A model generated the notes under the pieces. That model did not search any database, was not told the origin of the DNA, and was given only the letters and a program-made list of their open reading frames with translations. From Albula goreensis (Eukaryota; Chordata; Actinopteri; Albuliformes; Albulidae): a stretch of 64,000 bases of DNA. Positions 1 through 12,058 of the stretch are shown here, one piece after another. The stretch covers positions 32,816,841-32,880,840 of the forward strand of contig CM040743.1 in NCBI GenBank assembly GCA_022829145.1, in the 5' to 3' direction. The first letter of the stretch is position 1; the number at the start of each line of letters is the position of its first letter. Position numbers and translations under genes: made by a program.

Positions 1-33
1 AAATAAAGTGCTTAGAAGTACAGGGTAACATGC

Positions 34-313
34 TTACCTGAGACGCTCCGTCTTGTACCTGGGGTGGATGCGTCTGCTGCTGAAGCTGCTACCCATCTGC
101 CCCAGCTCCTCATGCAGGGGTTAAAAGGGCACTCCAGGATGGCAATGATGTTGTCCCTCATCCTCCTACTGCCTACAGACTGTCCATCTCCAGGCCCATA
201 ACAGAGCTGGCCTTCCTCACCAGCTTATTGAGTCTGTTTGACTCCCCAGCCTTAATGCCACCGCCCCAGCATGCTGCAGCTAAGAATAGTGAGCTGGCTA
301 CCACAGACTGGTA
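34..313 (-). pseudogene. Decayed LINE reverse-transcriptase C-terminal fragment
   Basis: The minus strand from 313 reads YQSVVASSLFLAAACWGG, then KLVRKASSVMGLEMDSL, ending at a stop at 173-175. After a frame change it resumes near 118 as LHEELGQMGSSFSSRR, then IHPRYKTERLR and a stop at 34-36. This order (a QSVVAS...CWGG block, a RLxKLVRKASSVxG block, then a HPRYKTERxR tail) is the familiar C-terminal end of jockey-type fish LINE ORF2 proteins, after the RT domain. It has one in-frame stop and at least one frameshift, so it is dead. The element runs toward the left edge, and its 3' end may lie outside the window. The exact clade (Rex1, L2/CR1 or other) is not decided. Confidence 0.72.
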
Positions 314-2103
314 GGGCGTTAGCTGGTTAATTTTGTTTGTCTCATTGCTCTCAAGTAGCCACTAGTCAGCCAGGCACCTGCAGATGCATGAAGTGAACAT
401 ATGCTGGCTGCCTAACGCTCCAACAACATAGGCAGTGTGTGGTTACTGGAGTGCCAGCAGTTTGGAAAGGAGTGAGAACACGTTGCCATGTGATTCGGCG
501 AAGTCATTCACCACAGCAACCTCCTCCAGAGTTGGGAGCAGCTAACTGTGGGGGACTAAACAGTTTGGCTGTGTTCAGGGTGGGGAAAAAGGGAACAATC
601 CAAAAAGAAGCAACCAAACACCAACAACCCCGCTAATAGCATTTCTCACCAGCCAGTTCACAAATCTCATCCCAAACCCCACTCAGAACTGGCCATGAAT
701 GAACAAACTTATGAACATACCTAGACGCTGCATTTGCCAGTCAGGGAAGCAGGACCGGAACTATGCATTTTATAAGCTTCAGTATATCGTATATCTGTCT
801 GTAAAAATGACAGGCTACTTTTGGATTTGTCTGTCAGAGCTTTCAAAAACCCATAGATGAGAGAACATTCTCGGTTAACAGAATCCCTGCGTCATCGTAG
901 GTGGTAGCCGTGCATGTCCCAGAGCGCAAAATCAAAGTGACAGTCACGCTGTCCAGCAAGGAAAGCACAGGTCTCGGTGTCAAGGGCAATTAATTCATCA
1001 CGACGGAAACATCAACACTTTATGAACACGGAGGCCAGGGCCTACATACTTCTCAACTGCCTGCTAGCTGTTGATCCACCGTGCGAAATCAAGACAATGA
1101 GACAAAGGGAACGAACGGCAAGGCCAAAAACACTGGCTATTGGTTTTCAAAATAGAATGCAAAGGCTTGTGTGGGCCAGTGTATTCAAGCCACATCCAAT
1201 AATGCTCAACTTCACTTCCTTCTTTTGCTCACCGCATAATGTTCTGTTCTCACCAATCTATGGCAGTATGATGTGAAAATATCACTTTAAAGTAACCTTC
1301 AATTAATGTTTAAAATGTTCTATTAAATGGTAATTAATTTTTTTTTTAGATTGTGCTTCTAATCAGCAACAGCTGAATTCTACCGCCCCACTGAAAAATA
1401 ATTAATTGAGAAAAATACAATGTTACAAAAACCTGAAGAAAATACAAGGGCATACAACAAACAGGAATGTATCTTGTAAGCATTTCAATGACCAGAATAA
1501 ATTGTAAATATGTCACAGATTCATATTTGTGAGTGACTTGACAAATGGAAAAAGAAATATCCCCATTTCTGTGTGACTTACCACATGGAAAACAACACAG
1601 TGCACTCTGAATGAAAGGTGAAGGGACTTTATGCATTGGTGCATGATGCATAAAGAAAAGGCACAGGCTTGTGGTGCTTCTGTGCATCCTGCTATATAAC
1701 TGGCTATAGCCAGAGGTCCACATCAGCAAAGCAATTGGCTTAACAAATGGCTCAGGCCTCTTGAAGGGAAAAAATAGGGAGCGAGCCAGCTGAACTCATC
1801 ATTCTCACATCTCTTTAGCAAGCTCTCATGACTGGCTTGGCGGCCTGCAGGCTTGGGAATTGAAAGATTTGTTGGCTCCGTGTTGCTCTGACCGCATAGG
1901 ACAGAATGTGATTGGTGTCACATTTGGGATTTGAAAAGTAGCAAAGGCTAGTAGTTCCTGCTAAGTCTGTGCGGGAGGTTATTAGAGTGGCCGAAAATTG
2001 TTTAATTTGGGTGTGAAATTCGGGAAATAAATGAAAAACATTGGTAATGATCCTTATTACAATGACATTAGTATTTTGACTGAGTCACCAGAAGCACAAC
2101 TGT
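314..2103. other. Non-coding stretch, nothing recognised
   Basis: Frames of 65-127 codons occur but show no domain or family pattern. The part up to about 640 may still belong to the LINE relic at the left edge, but no protein block could be read there. Confidence 0.6.
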
Positions 2104-2220
2104 CAGTGCCCTCCACAAATGTTGCCACCCCTGGTAAACATGAGCAAAATGGACAGTAAAAAAATATTCTTTATTCTTTACTCTTTTGAACTTTCATTCA
2201 AAATATTCAGTAAAATGTAA
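2104..2220 (+). mobile_element. Terminal fragment of a Tc1/mariner-type transposon
   Basis: The stretch beginning CAGTGCCCTCCACAAATGTT, then a segment reading CACCCCTGGTAAA and a T/A-rich run (ttctttattctttactcttttgaa), matches from memory the common fish Tc1-type terminus whose ends read as a 'CAGTG-CCTCCACAAAT-TTGGCACCC' motif. The opposite inverted terminus was not found nearby, so this is a solo end or one truncated by the relic next to it. Confidence 0.45.
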
Positions 2221-2232
2221 CCTTTATTACTT

Positions 2233-2562
2233 TTTCCCTAAAGCCATCCTGTCTGTACATCTTGTTAACGCAAGGTATGTCAAGCACTTCCTCCTCAAAA
2301 CTGTCAAAAAGGTCTCTTTGTACAGCCACTAAGTCACACAATGACTCTAAAAGTGCTCTGAGAACCACATCGAAGTGTACATCACTACGCTGAAAAATAG
2401 AGCTAGTGGCTTGAAACCTAGATAAAACAGTGTTGCAAAATTTAGCCATGAATGCCATCCCCGCACCTCAGGCCACGCTTCCCTTTTCTCTGTGTCATCC
2501 GTGGAAAATGCTCGAAGCGCATCGTCTATCTTTTGGTAATTTTGCCATAGCCATTCTGGCAT
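2233..2562 (-). pseudogene. hAT-type (ZMYM1/DUF4371-like) transposase relic
   Basis: A minus-strand frame at 2207-2458 contains MAFMAKFCNTVLSRFQATS, a short variable stretch, then LLESLCDLVAVQRDLFDSFEEE. This is the helix pattern 'F(W/C)xxxLxRFxATSxxLQ...LLxSLxDFVxxxRDxFDxYE' that I associate with hAT-derived ZMYM1-like proteins. The preceding part continues in another frame (DALRAFSTDDTEKREAWPEVRG, split around 2460-2530), so at least one frameshift is present. No zinc finger, catalytic residues or dimerisation domain remain visible. It abuts the Tc1-type end at 2104-2220. The assignment rests on remembered family patterns only; an old exapted fragment cannot be excluded. Confidence 0.48.
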
Positions 2563-2639
2563 CTATGTACATTTTATTTAAATGTTTTCATATTTTATCT
2601 CTCAAGACATCTGAAATGTGTTTGCTCTCACATGACAGT

Positions 2640-5590
2640 CACTTGAACAGGGGCCACTAAGATGCAGAAAATGCTGCAGTCAGCAGGATTTTAAAGCCTG
2701 TTATATTGATACATGAATCGTTTCTCAGTAAAGCAGGGCTCAACAATGATTAGTCAGTTGCAAAACTGATGGTAAACTGTGCGAGACTGAACCTTTTCTG
2801 CTGCCTCTAGCCCCTAACAAACAAAACTCTGTGGAGAAAATAAATTCTACACAGTTAAAAAAAATTGCCTAAGGATTCTGTACAGGTCAACAGTCATTTG
2901 TTTCCGTCATACACGGATTGGTCACCACCAGCCATTCCATGGAAAGACCGCCACAGCTTATGGCTCTCGACCACAGAATCATCTTATCCATGGTAATGAG
3001 CAAGAGCTACTTACATCCTGATCGAAGCTGAAATGGGTCTTGGGGGATACGGCTTTAATGAGCGTTTTGACCCACTTGTACCAAATCATTCCATACTCTC
3101 ACCACAGGTGCTGCGTGAAGTGAAACAGAGCGAGATGAAAAAATCATAAAGCTGGAGGTCACATCGGAAACTGTGATTATCAAATCCCCCAGAGGACTGA
3201 AATGGTTACTGAGTCATAACTACCACTTTAGATTATGACACATATACCAATGCTTAATAAAGTAATCATAACTTGTTAGCAATATTAGCAACTATGTGAT
3301 GTTTAGAAGTATTTACAAGTATATTCAGAGTATAGTAAATTATCCTCAAGCTCAACCTCTCTCAAGTCTCAAATCTGGCAGTCCTAGCCAATTTAGCCTG
3401 TTTTCTAACATTTATTAATGCCAACTGACCATCAAAAATGTATTTGTAATGCTGTTATAAATAATGACAGTTATAAATAATGTATTAGGTATTTATAATG
3501 CATCCTGGCTGTTGGGAGACAGTTTTGGAGAGCAGCACAGTGTATGAGAATGTGTATTAGAATAACAGAGGGATGTCGCCGCATCCGACCAGAGCCAAAT
3601 GGCGCCTCTTATTAATGATCTGCTATCTGCCGTCTGGGGAATGCGGAGTTTCTCACTATCATGAATGGGCCTCACTTACTGGGGCTACCTGGCCATCACA
3701 TGCTAATGTCCCACGCCTAACTGTATCAATGTTGACCTCACATTGTAATCACTGAACATTCTTCTCCACGCTTGTGTTCCCACGGACGGCTGTGTAAGTA
3801 AAGTGTCTGTCTTCAACTGCGAACATGGGGTCCTCTCTTCATTAACAGCATGGTTGTTTTGACTTATTTTGAGAATTTACTTATTTAATAACACTGACCT
3901 AAACTGAAACCAATCAAATCATTCACCTGTTTTTATATTGTGACGGGAGAGGGAAATATCGTGTCACTTCAGTCACAGATAATGTGATCTGAATGGATGT
4001 GTTATATTGTGTCTGCGAGCCCATTCATGGATTACAATCCCACGCTACACTATTGAACTTTGCTGCACCTTTTTGTGCACTGCAATACCACAGAAAAAAT
4101 CCAATCTGCATCGAATTACCTCCCATGAAACCCATGGGTTAAACTCACTGGTGTGTCAGCTGGCAGAATGTGAAGCAATCAATATTTCCTCTAGGGGGCT
4201 GTTTGGTTTATAGCCTCCATTCGTTGTGATGTTCTACTTAATGGATTCTAAAGACTTCTAACAGGGTATGAATGTGTTCGGGTGCACAGTTCACACCTTA
4301 TAAAGAGGCCACGGCTTCGCAATTTAATTCGACGCGACGCTCTGCCCATGAAGATCAAGCAGAGGTCAACAACGTGTTTGTATAACCACTCGTATTAGCA
4401 TGTCGCTGACACATTTTGGAATGCCCGAGCTGATTATTATTATTATTCATATTCAGATTGTGTGTCAGGGCATGCAGAACGATCAGCATCGCTTCACTGA
4501 AATGTATTAGCGGGTAATGCAAAGGAAATTGAGTTGGAACTGAGAGGGGTCTGTGTGGCCAGCTATCTGGCCAATTGAATTACAATACAAAAACCAATAA
4601 TTCTACAGGTGAGAAGGAAGTGATTTCATACAGAAGTGCAGGCATTTATAAAGCCTTAATCAGAATTACACAAAAGATTGCAAATTCAGATTTGTGTTTA
4701 TTCACAGGTTTAATTACATGTATTATTTTCATTTACAATCAACAAAAAATAAAGCATCCAAAGGTACTATTTCCAAAAGACCACGCTTGGTTTTAAATTT
4801 GTGATCTACGTTTTCTCACCTGTTTTGCCAGTTTACATATGGACGCCATAATCTTGCTCACTTTTCTGAACATTGCTGATTATATCTTTCCTTTTGGAGC
4901 TGCAGCATTTGCACCCAAAAAATTACCATTATTTCAAAGTCACTGAGGTCTTTCACAGCCATTGTAGCCATAACAATAGACAACCAGCTCTGTCCTGCAT
5001 TGTTATACAGCATCGCTATGCATACTGTGATATTATTTTCTTAATACATGGATGAGCCTCTCTTGTGTGTAAGCTCTGCTTTGGATACACTCCTTCATGA
5101 TAATGTTTACTAGATTAAGGAAGTTACTTATATTAGTTGTAATTGAGTATAAAGATAAGTATGGATGCGTATAATCATCTTCCATGTAACATCTATATTA
5201 AAAAAGAATGAATGAGAATAGAGATATCTCAAGAATTTAAGTAATTTCTCAGGTCTTTTCTTCAGTCTCACATTTGTAATTAACAATTTCCATGGTAAAG
5301 CTTCATCTGCTAAATACGATTTCATGGTTGTTGCATATTCATACCGTGGAATATAAAAGGAAAAAGTTAGGGGGAAAAATGAATAAAGATTCATGCCTAC
5401 CTTCAGTCAACATAAGAATGTATTGCTTATGACTGTCTATTGCCATTGATGATAATATGCATCATATTTGAGGTTTGAGTTTATTGTAGGGTGTTTATGC
5501 CAATTTGTGCTTATGCCAATGGTAGTGGGTGTGAATACCATAGGATTTGCCACATTAGGGCCAGGCATACACATCACAAGACAATGTGAT
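2640..5590. other. Non-coding stretch
   Basis: Holds a short direct repeat of gttataaataatg (3454-3466 and 3470-3482) and an (ATT)n tract. Otherwise AT-rich single-copy-looking DNA with no coding signal. Confidence 0.6.
4433..4447 (+). repeat. Short (ATT)n tract
   Basis: Five ATT units before 'catattcag'. Confidence 0.85.
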
Positions 5591-5599
5591 GAGTATGCA

Positions 5600-6290
5600 T
5601 CTGAGTGGAACTCCCGTGTCTCCAAGTAGTTTCCACAGAAGATCATGTCTAATGTACTTGATCTCACCAGAAGCCACATTGTGTCAAGTAAAGTGTTTTC
5701 TGAGATGTTGCTGACAAGATGAAGAGCATAAAACCAGGCCAAGACAGTGAGGGGGAAGATTCCTTTGCTATGTAGTCAGTTTTGTTTGTGAAGATGGTGA
5801 TGATGTTATTGTTGTCCTTGAGGTCCCTGATGGTTCAATGGACCTCTGAGAAGCTAGAAGTAGGGTCGAGGAAGTAAACCATAGGGATTTTGACAATTTG
5901 TTCAAGATGCAGTGGTCTGTTGAGTATTTGGCATTCAAGAGGATACTGAAATGTTCAGTCCTCCTGTCTATGGTCTAGTGTTTGTCTTTACAGAGTGTGG
6001 TTCAATTTGGAGAACTTTATGGGGTTATCTCTTCCATCCAATTGTTTTCAGATGGATTTGATAGGCTCGTAGAAGTTTTCAAAGTTGTTAGTGTCTGTGT
6101 ACTGCTAGGTTTAATTTATGTTCTTTGCATTTTATCTCGGACAGTGAAGAGCCAGACTCTTCAATTTAACTGGGATGTAGCTTTGCTAAATGTGCAGTGT
6201 GAAGCTTGTGTTTCAGTTGAAGGAAGCAGTGACTTTCAGGGCTACCATAGTCTAAACAATCCTTGCGTTTCATGGTGGTGAATCTTAGAG
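5600..6290 (-). pseudogene. Heavily decayed LINE ORF2 fragment (endonuclease-RT linker and start of RT)
   Basis: Pieces of one protein can be read in order on the minus strand across several frames. KRKDCLDYGSPESHCFLQLK then HKLHTAHLAKLHPS is near 6270-6170, NNFENFYEPIKSI near 6085-6045, RRTEHFSILLNAKYSTDH near 5965-5910, RDLKD and NNIITIFTNKTDY near 5820-5780, TLYLTQCGFW near 5695-5665, and STLDMIF then NYLETREFHSD near 5665-5600. They follow the usual order of the linker and early RT blocks in fish LINEs (KRKxQDWFDE, EKHRLHxAHL, MKNFYEALK, RWxEHFxxLLN, KDxxIxxIYKxKG, QCGFR, TxDMIFxxRQLQEK). Frameshifts and stops separate nearly every block, so this is an ancient copy. The YADD catalytic block was not found. 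Confidence 0.62.
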
Positions 6291-6299
6291 AGTCTGCTG

Positions 6300-8150
6300 C
6301 TCATTTGTGCATGACAGAGCGACGTGTGTTCCATGTCGCATTGAGGACAAGATCTGAAGATGATCTGGGGACTGTGGCTCGCCAGGTGGCAAACTGTTCC
6401 CAGAGTGTACATAGCAGTATTTATGTGTAAAAGGGGCTATTCCTGTTGTCCACCTGGAAGCAGAAATAATTCCGAACTGGAAACTCGAGTGTCAATTAAA
6501 GATCCCCTTTTCTCGGTCTTATCTCCTCCACTCCAGAAATTGATTTGCATCTTATACTTTGCTAATAGTTTGAAATTGTGCATTAAGATCTCATTATGAT
6601 CAGGTGCACATCACATTGCTCCAGTGGAATAGAATAGATGCAATGTAATAATATATAACCATTATTTCACTGCATGACAAACTGCACTGAACCAAAAATT
6701 GACTCCGCTCACAATATGCATGGAACACAGCTGCCCACACTAGTCATACTCATACACATAGACATGACACTTACACATGCATGTCACTGAGTCAAATCTT
6801 TATCCAAATCTTCATATAAAACTGGGACAATGTTTGTGGAACATTCTTTTGCACCTGGTAAGATTCACATCACCGTACTAATCCTGGCCAATGCCCACCT
6901 TCAATACCATGTAATGTTCTTTGGTTGAAAAGGCCACTACAGAGAGAATATATTTTAGCTGAAATGTGGGTGGTATGAAGACCATGCAGCACAAACAATT
7001 AAAATTTTAAAGAAAACTTGTTAAAGTATTTTTATGGTTTCCCTTGATACCCTGTGTTATACTGTCAGTGGTTAAAATTAATTTGCATGGAAGAATAAGC
7101 TATTACAGCAAAATAGCTTATATTTATCTCAAGTAATTACAACACAAATTTTGGGGAGGCAGAGGGCAGATAATAATAAGGCTAGTACTGAAAGATTTAA
7201 AATTTAAAAGTATTATAGTTATTCATAATAATTTAGGAATAAACTATTACCTTTCTTGAGCTCAATGCAGTTAACATACCTTAATTAGCATCCATCTGGG
7301 TGATGCAACTCAGCCAATTTGCAATAGAAAATGCTTACCTCTCATCAGAGAATATAATATGCCCCTTAGTACTGTATCACACTAGCTGGTTTAACAGGGT
7401 AAAGATTTTTTTAAAAGGTTTTGACACAGCATCCCCTGTGCTGTTTTTGTTTTTATCAACCTCATTCACAAGTATGATTCAAAATCCCTCTCACTGTATT
7501 TTTGCAGACGATTGTTTTGCCATTATAATGCTTGTAGTGGAACTACATGTCATCCCTGACTACAGTGCTGGAGGGCAGAACCTATCTGCACCGATTAGGC
7601 ACAGCGATCTCCATGCTGATGTCTTCCCTTCACAGTGCTATGGGAGTACTACTCCAACAGCACCCATACATCATCTTAGCGAGGACTAAAAGCATGCATT
7701 TGGTCGATTAAAAGGAGCCTGGCATGACTCCCATCATAACTGAACAATTCCACAGGGTCCTACGGCTGCATGATTAAGTAAAAATTGACAGACCATGCAG
7801 ATAGAGACAGCCACGGGGGATTCCGCTCTCTAAGGGGAAACCCAGAGAGGGAACGTTCACTGCTGTCATATGGAAAAATCAGTGAGATCTTTAAACCAGT
7901 TTTACCCACTTTGTTTAAAATGGACACAGAATACCCCATCCTCTTATTCTGCATGCACCATTTCAGCAACGTCCTGCTTCAGACTATAAAATAAAGCATT
8001 TTTTTCACTCATCCATGCACCATAAGAGGCAGAGGAGTGCCTTGCATAATGAGATGGGATAAACCCAGCTGTCTAAAGTTCCACCCCCCAACCCCCTCCT
8101 CAGTAGGCCATGGTAGGCCAGTTAGGGGTGCCCCAGAGCACCTTCACCCA
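6300..8150. other. Non-coding stretch
   Basis: A 129-codon frame at 7300-7689 was examined and not accepted. The N-terminal end of the 5.6-6.3 kb LINE relic could extend into its left end. Confidence 0.55.
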
Positions 8151-8209
8151 CAGTTTCCACTGGCATCGCACCGAATTGACATCCAGACACTAAGGACCCA
8201 CTCTCCCTA

Positions 8210-8311
8210 GGGTTATCAGTGCACTTTTTTGTACCTTTCATAAGTGCTTTGCCTGGTAAGTCACTCTGGATAAGAGTGTCTAATAAATGCCTGTAATGTA
8301 ATGTAATGTAA
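8210..8311 (+). mobile_element. 3' end of an L2-lineage retroposon (LINE or SINE tail)
   Basis: The sequence runs from ttatcagtgcac through gtaagtcactctggataaga and gtgtctaataaatgcctg to (TGTAA)n at 8292-8311. This 'GTCRCTCTGGATAAGAGYGTCT' block with a short tandem 3' terminus is the conserved tail shared by fish L2 LINEs and the SINEs they mobilise. The 5' part (8100-8210) is not recognised. Confidence 0.65.
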
Positions 8312-8315
8312 GATA

Positions 8316-10040
8316 GGGATCTGAATGGACCAGTGTTTTAGCTAGATACACTCTTTAAGAGGGCAGAAAAATAAAGTGTTTATGATTGACTGTTCCCAGG
8401 GTGACTGTTCCCAGGTTTTACCATCCCAACCACTCCTTAAAAAAGCAGTGCCTCAAAAGATGTCTAAATGTCCAACAATAGTGAAGAGTTCGATTTGCCC
8501 TCACTTTGGTCTGTAATGCAGTTTATTGATTGCACAAGTTGAGACAGAATAGTATTCCATGGGTCTATGTAAATACCATGAAAAAGGTATGCCGTCAGTA
8601 TTGCTACAAAAGCACCAATCGATCAAATGGCTTCTGTTGAAAGAAACGTTCTTTGTACTGAATATTTTTAGCTTTCCGGGGGAAATGAAATGTTGTATTT
8701 TTAGAGAGTTTTCGTTCCGGGAAATAAAGAACTGTAATTTGTCATATGGAACTCAAAAACAAGTTTCAACTGTATGCTGAGGAATCGTTTCTTTTTAATT
8801 AAATTGAGTTTGGCTTGCACTTCCACTGCTGCAGAGTCCTAAAACACTAAAATAAGCAATAAATAAACATCGCAGTGGTCGAAAATATACTCTGAAACAT
8901 CACAGACTTTTAGTCACACATATTATTATATCCCTAATAATTTATCTCATTACGCAGTCTAATAGATGGTAATTGTGTAACACTAATTAAAGGAAAAAAA
9001 CTGAATCTGAATCCAATCTCCCTTCATTTAAATACATGAATTATTAAATATTTTCAAAAATACAGTCTTGATTGGTTTTTGGGCCAGTCATACAGGCACA
9101 CAGAATGGTTGGGCTGAGATACAGTCAAAGTTCAAACACACATCCAGCTCTTCTCATCTGACCCTTGCCAGACCTTTGATGCTAGAATGATTTTAGTTGA
9201 AAAGTGTTACAAAGACATTGCACAATGTGAGGTATTTACACACAGCCAAAAGTTTAGATACACTTGGGCTATGTAATAATAAGACTTAATAAGACTTCTT
9301 ATACAGTTCTGTATCAGGACTCTAAAGACTTGCACGTCAAAATCAAAGTAACTGTTCTAACGGCGCACCCAAGAATAGCTGAGTTCACTTGTCTTAAAAT
9401 GAGCTGTTGTCAAAACGTCCTCATTTCTAGCTGTCTCTTTTACTTTAAAATGACAATGGATGAATGACATTTCGATATTTAAAAGTATAAGAATGTTTCA
9501 CAATAAGAACTGGCCCTTCTGTCAACCTCTGAAGTCAAAGCTGTTCTATATGCCCTCCCTTCTGAGTCCAAGTTCACTACTTTAATGTATTCACATCTGA
9601 GACCACATAACAACAGGAGGGTTAGTTAAGACTGGTCACTGATTATGGCTGCTAGCCTGTGGACGTCTGGAGTTAATGCAGTAACCCGCTTAGTAACTCA
9701 CGATTTTGTATGCAAACAGAATAAATAAATGCAACCTAGGAGCTGTCTCCAAGATGCCGTGTGGTATTCAGGGCAGACAGAATTACCTCTTTTGTCATTG
9801 TTCAAAAAAAATGCATATAAAAAAATGCAGTGACAAACTGGAAATACAGATGTAAATACTAGAGAGAGAATGAAATAGACACCTCAGCGAAAACATTTTC
9901 ATTATTCCATCAAACAATCGCAAATGTGGGCAAGCGATCCAGAGGCAACATGACACAAGAACAGGAAATGGATTTACCCCATAGCCCCCAGAGATGACTT
10001 TTATGCTCATTCTGCCGGTCTGTGTTCCTCTACATCCCAC
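8316..10040. other. Non-coding stretch
   Basis: Contains a duplicated gactgttcccagg (8388-8400 and 8403-8415) and, at about 9245, a 'cagccaaaagtttagataca' that only weakly recalls a Tc1 end. No gene seen. Confidence 0.55.
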
Positions 10041-10042
10041 CC

Positions 10043-10044
<2 letters not shown>

Positions 10045-10075
<31 letters not shown>
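10045..10075 (+). repeat. (CA)n microsatellite
   Basis: About 15 uninterrupted CA units following a C-rich run. Likely length-polymorphic. Confidence 0.97.
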
Positions 10076-10077
<2 letters not shown>

Positions 10078-10208
10078 CCCAACCCCCCTCTACTCTCTGC
10101 GAGCTCTCTGCCTTCCACTGGAGACATCAGCTGTTCAGTCGGTGGGTGGAGCTAAGGAGCTCCGGCACCAGAGCCTGTTGCTAGGGGAGATGTGCGACCG
10201 TGGCCAAC

Positions 10209-10239
10209 GCCGAGGCGAGCAAGGCGAGTGAGGCGATGA
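10209..10239 (+). repeat. Short 9-bp tandem repeat in a CpG-rich patch
   Basis: aggcgagca (10213-10221), aggcgagtg (10222-10230) and aggcgatga (10231-10239). They are preceded by 'gccg', inside a local CpG-rich stretch at about 10130-10240. Confidence 0.6.
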
Positions 10240-11751
10240 TGTAGGATCTGGGCTGACAATGTCATTGGCAGATGCTGCATGGTGAATCTCTATTCCCCCC
10301 CGCATCCAACTGCCGCTAATTTCACAAAGAGGGGCTTGTCTGCCATTTCGGCAAGTCTGAGGCGAAAATTAGAAATTGTAAATGCATTGTCATTATTAAC
10401 AGTTGTGTTTGTGGTCACGTTTTTCTTTCCTCTATTCCATCTATTTTGTTTCGATAGATTTCTACAGATACATAAATTAATATCACACCCCATGGTCTTG
10501 TCATTTAGATTCCAGTACTATGGAACAAAGTTTGTAATATAGCATTTCTTTGTTGCACTGATAATAAAAGAATCACTCCTCTTTTAGGTGAACAAACTGC
10601 AGCAGAGGAACAAGCAGCCATATTATTTTGTTTGGCAGAGAAACATTCAGTAAAACGGATGTTGAAATTCAGAGCCGAATGAATAATTGAATCACACTCA
10701 AGATTATTTTAGTCTGAGGTACAGGAATCCTTTCTGAAACAACGTCTGTTCTGCACACGTTGGAATAAGTTCAATTGAATTATGCCTGGCCACCTCTGAT
10801 TACGAAATCTGATAATTGTAAATTTAGCTTGTTTGAATTGTTTACCACAGCACACTGTACCGTATAGACCTATTGAAGTTAAACCATGGTTGAGGTCAGC
10901 ACTGGACATCTGCTTCATTCATTGCTAAACAATTGAAACCTCATGACTAATTACAATAATCGAACGGATGTAAGCAGATGTAAGCAATGTAGTACAATTT
11001 CACAAGAGATTAATTTCCTTTTCCAATTCCTGGCATTGCTTGTTTTCACAAGACTGGAATTCGGTCCACTCACATTCCGGTAAGCAGACAGGATCTGCTG
11101 TGCATAAGTCTTTTATCCGTTTCATATCAGAGTCTGCACCCCTAGAATAATGATCATCCCTCCTCAAGACATTTTGGATTCCTCCTGGATTGAAATACAG
11201 AGGCTCACTATGACTGAGATGTTTTGTACATAAACACACCTCCCCCAGAACTACAAAATGTGAGTCTAAAGCTCAAAACTACTGGATAAATGTCCTGAAA
11301 AAGTTTTAACCCTTGCTATTTGCGGAGAAAAATGAAAGCAGAGGTCTTGAAACTTTGCTTTCATCCTGCCACATTTTGAAATGCAGACATACATTTAAAT
11401 TGTATGTTGTTAAAGGATGAATTACATAGATCCAGCCTATAACATTACATTATGTTAGCTAACAACAAGGCAATGTACCATTTTTAGACTTTTTTGATAT
11501 CTGAAATTTTGTGGTGCAAAATCTTTTTGTAATGACAAGCATGGCTTTAATGGCACTAAGATAATCTTTTGTATGCCTACCTTTGAAGTGATTTATATCC
11601 ACATAAACAGCAGTCATTATTATGATCAATCGCAGCCATACTGGGGTTAGTATCAGCTTTTATGGAAGGCTTGAAAGCCAAGCACTTCCTCACTGTTTAT
11701 TCCCTCTCCAGTGGCTGATAAACACTGATGGACTGACATGCATGCATGACA

Positions 11752-11776
11752 ACACACACACACACACACACACACA
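11752..11776 (+). repeat. (AC)n microsatellite
   Basis: About 12 AC units, then 'tacacatacatgg' as an imperfect extension. Confidence 0.95.
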
Positions 11777-12024
11777 TACACATACATGGAAACATATTAC
11801 TAAGCTTAGATATTAATGTAGAGGGAAGTGCTACATTAGTCTAATTAAGCACTACACTCCAATTTAGTAATTTAGCACCACACAAACAATTATTGCATTA
11901 CATTCACACAGGTATTTACATTTAAAGCGGACATACATGAAACACATGTATGCATTCATTGGACATTATCAGAATTGTGTGCAGACACTTGTTGGAACAC
12001 ATGCATGACCAGGCCTATACATGC

Positions 12025-12026
<2 letters not shown>

Positions 12027-12055
<29 letters not shown>
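12027..12055 (+). repeat. (AC)n microsatellite
   Basis: About 14 AC units, only some 250 bases from the 11752 tract on the same strand. Confidence 0.96.

Positions 12056-12058
<3 letters not shown>

Noticed and set aside
7300-7689. 129-codon frame containing IFADDCF, which recalls the RT F/YADD motif
   Set aside because: No flanking RT blocks on either side or in other frames, so the motif is most likely chance.
9245-9570. Tc1-like terminus 'cagccaaaagtttagataca'
   Set aside because: Only about 20 bases resemble known ends, and no matching inverted end or TA duplication was found.
11880-11935. Possible reversed L2/SINE tail (gcattacattcacacaggta then tttacattta)
   Set aside because: Lacks the conserved CTCTTATCCAGAG block, so the similarity is too weak to call.
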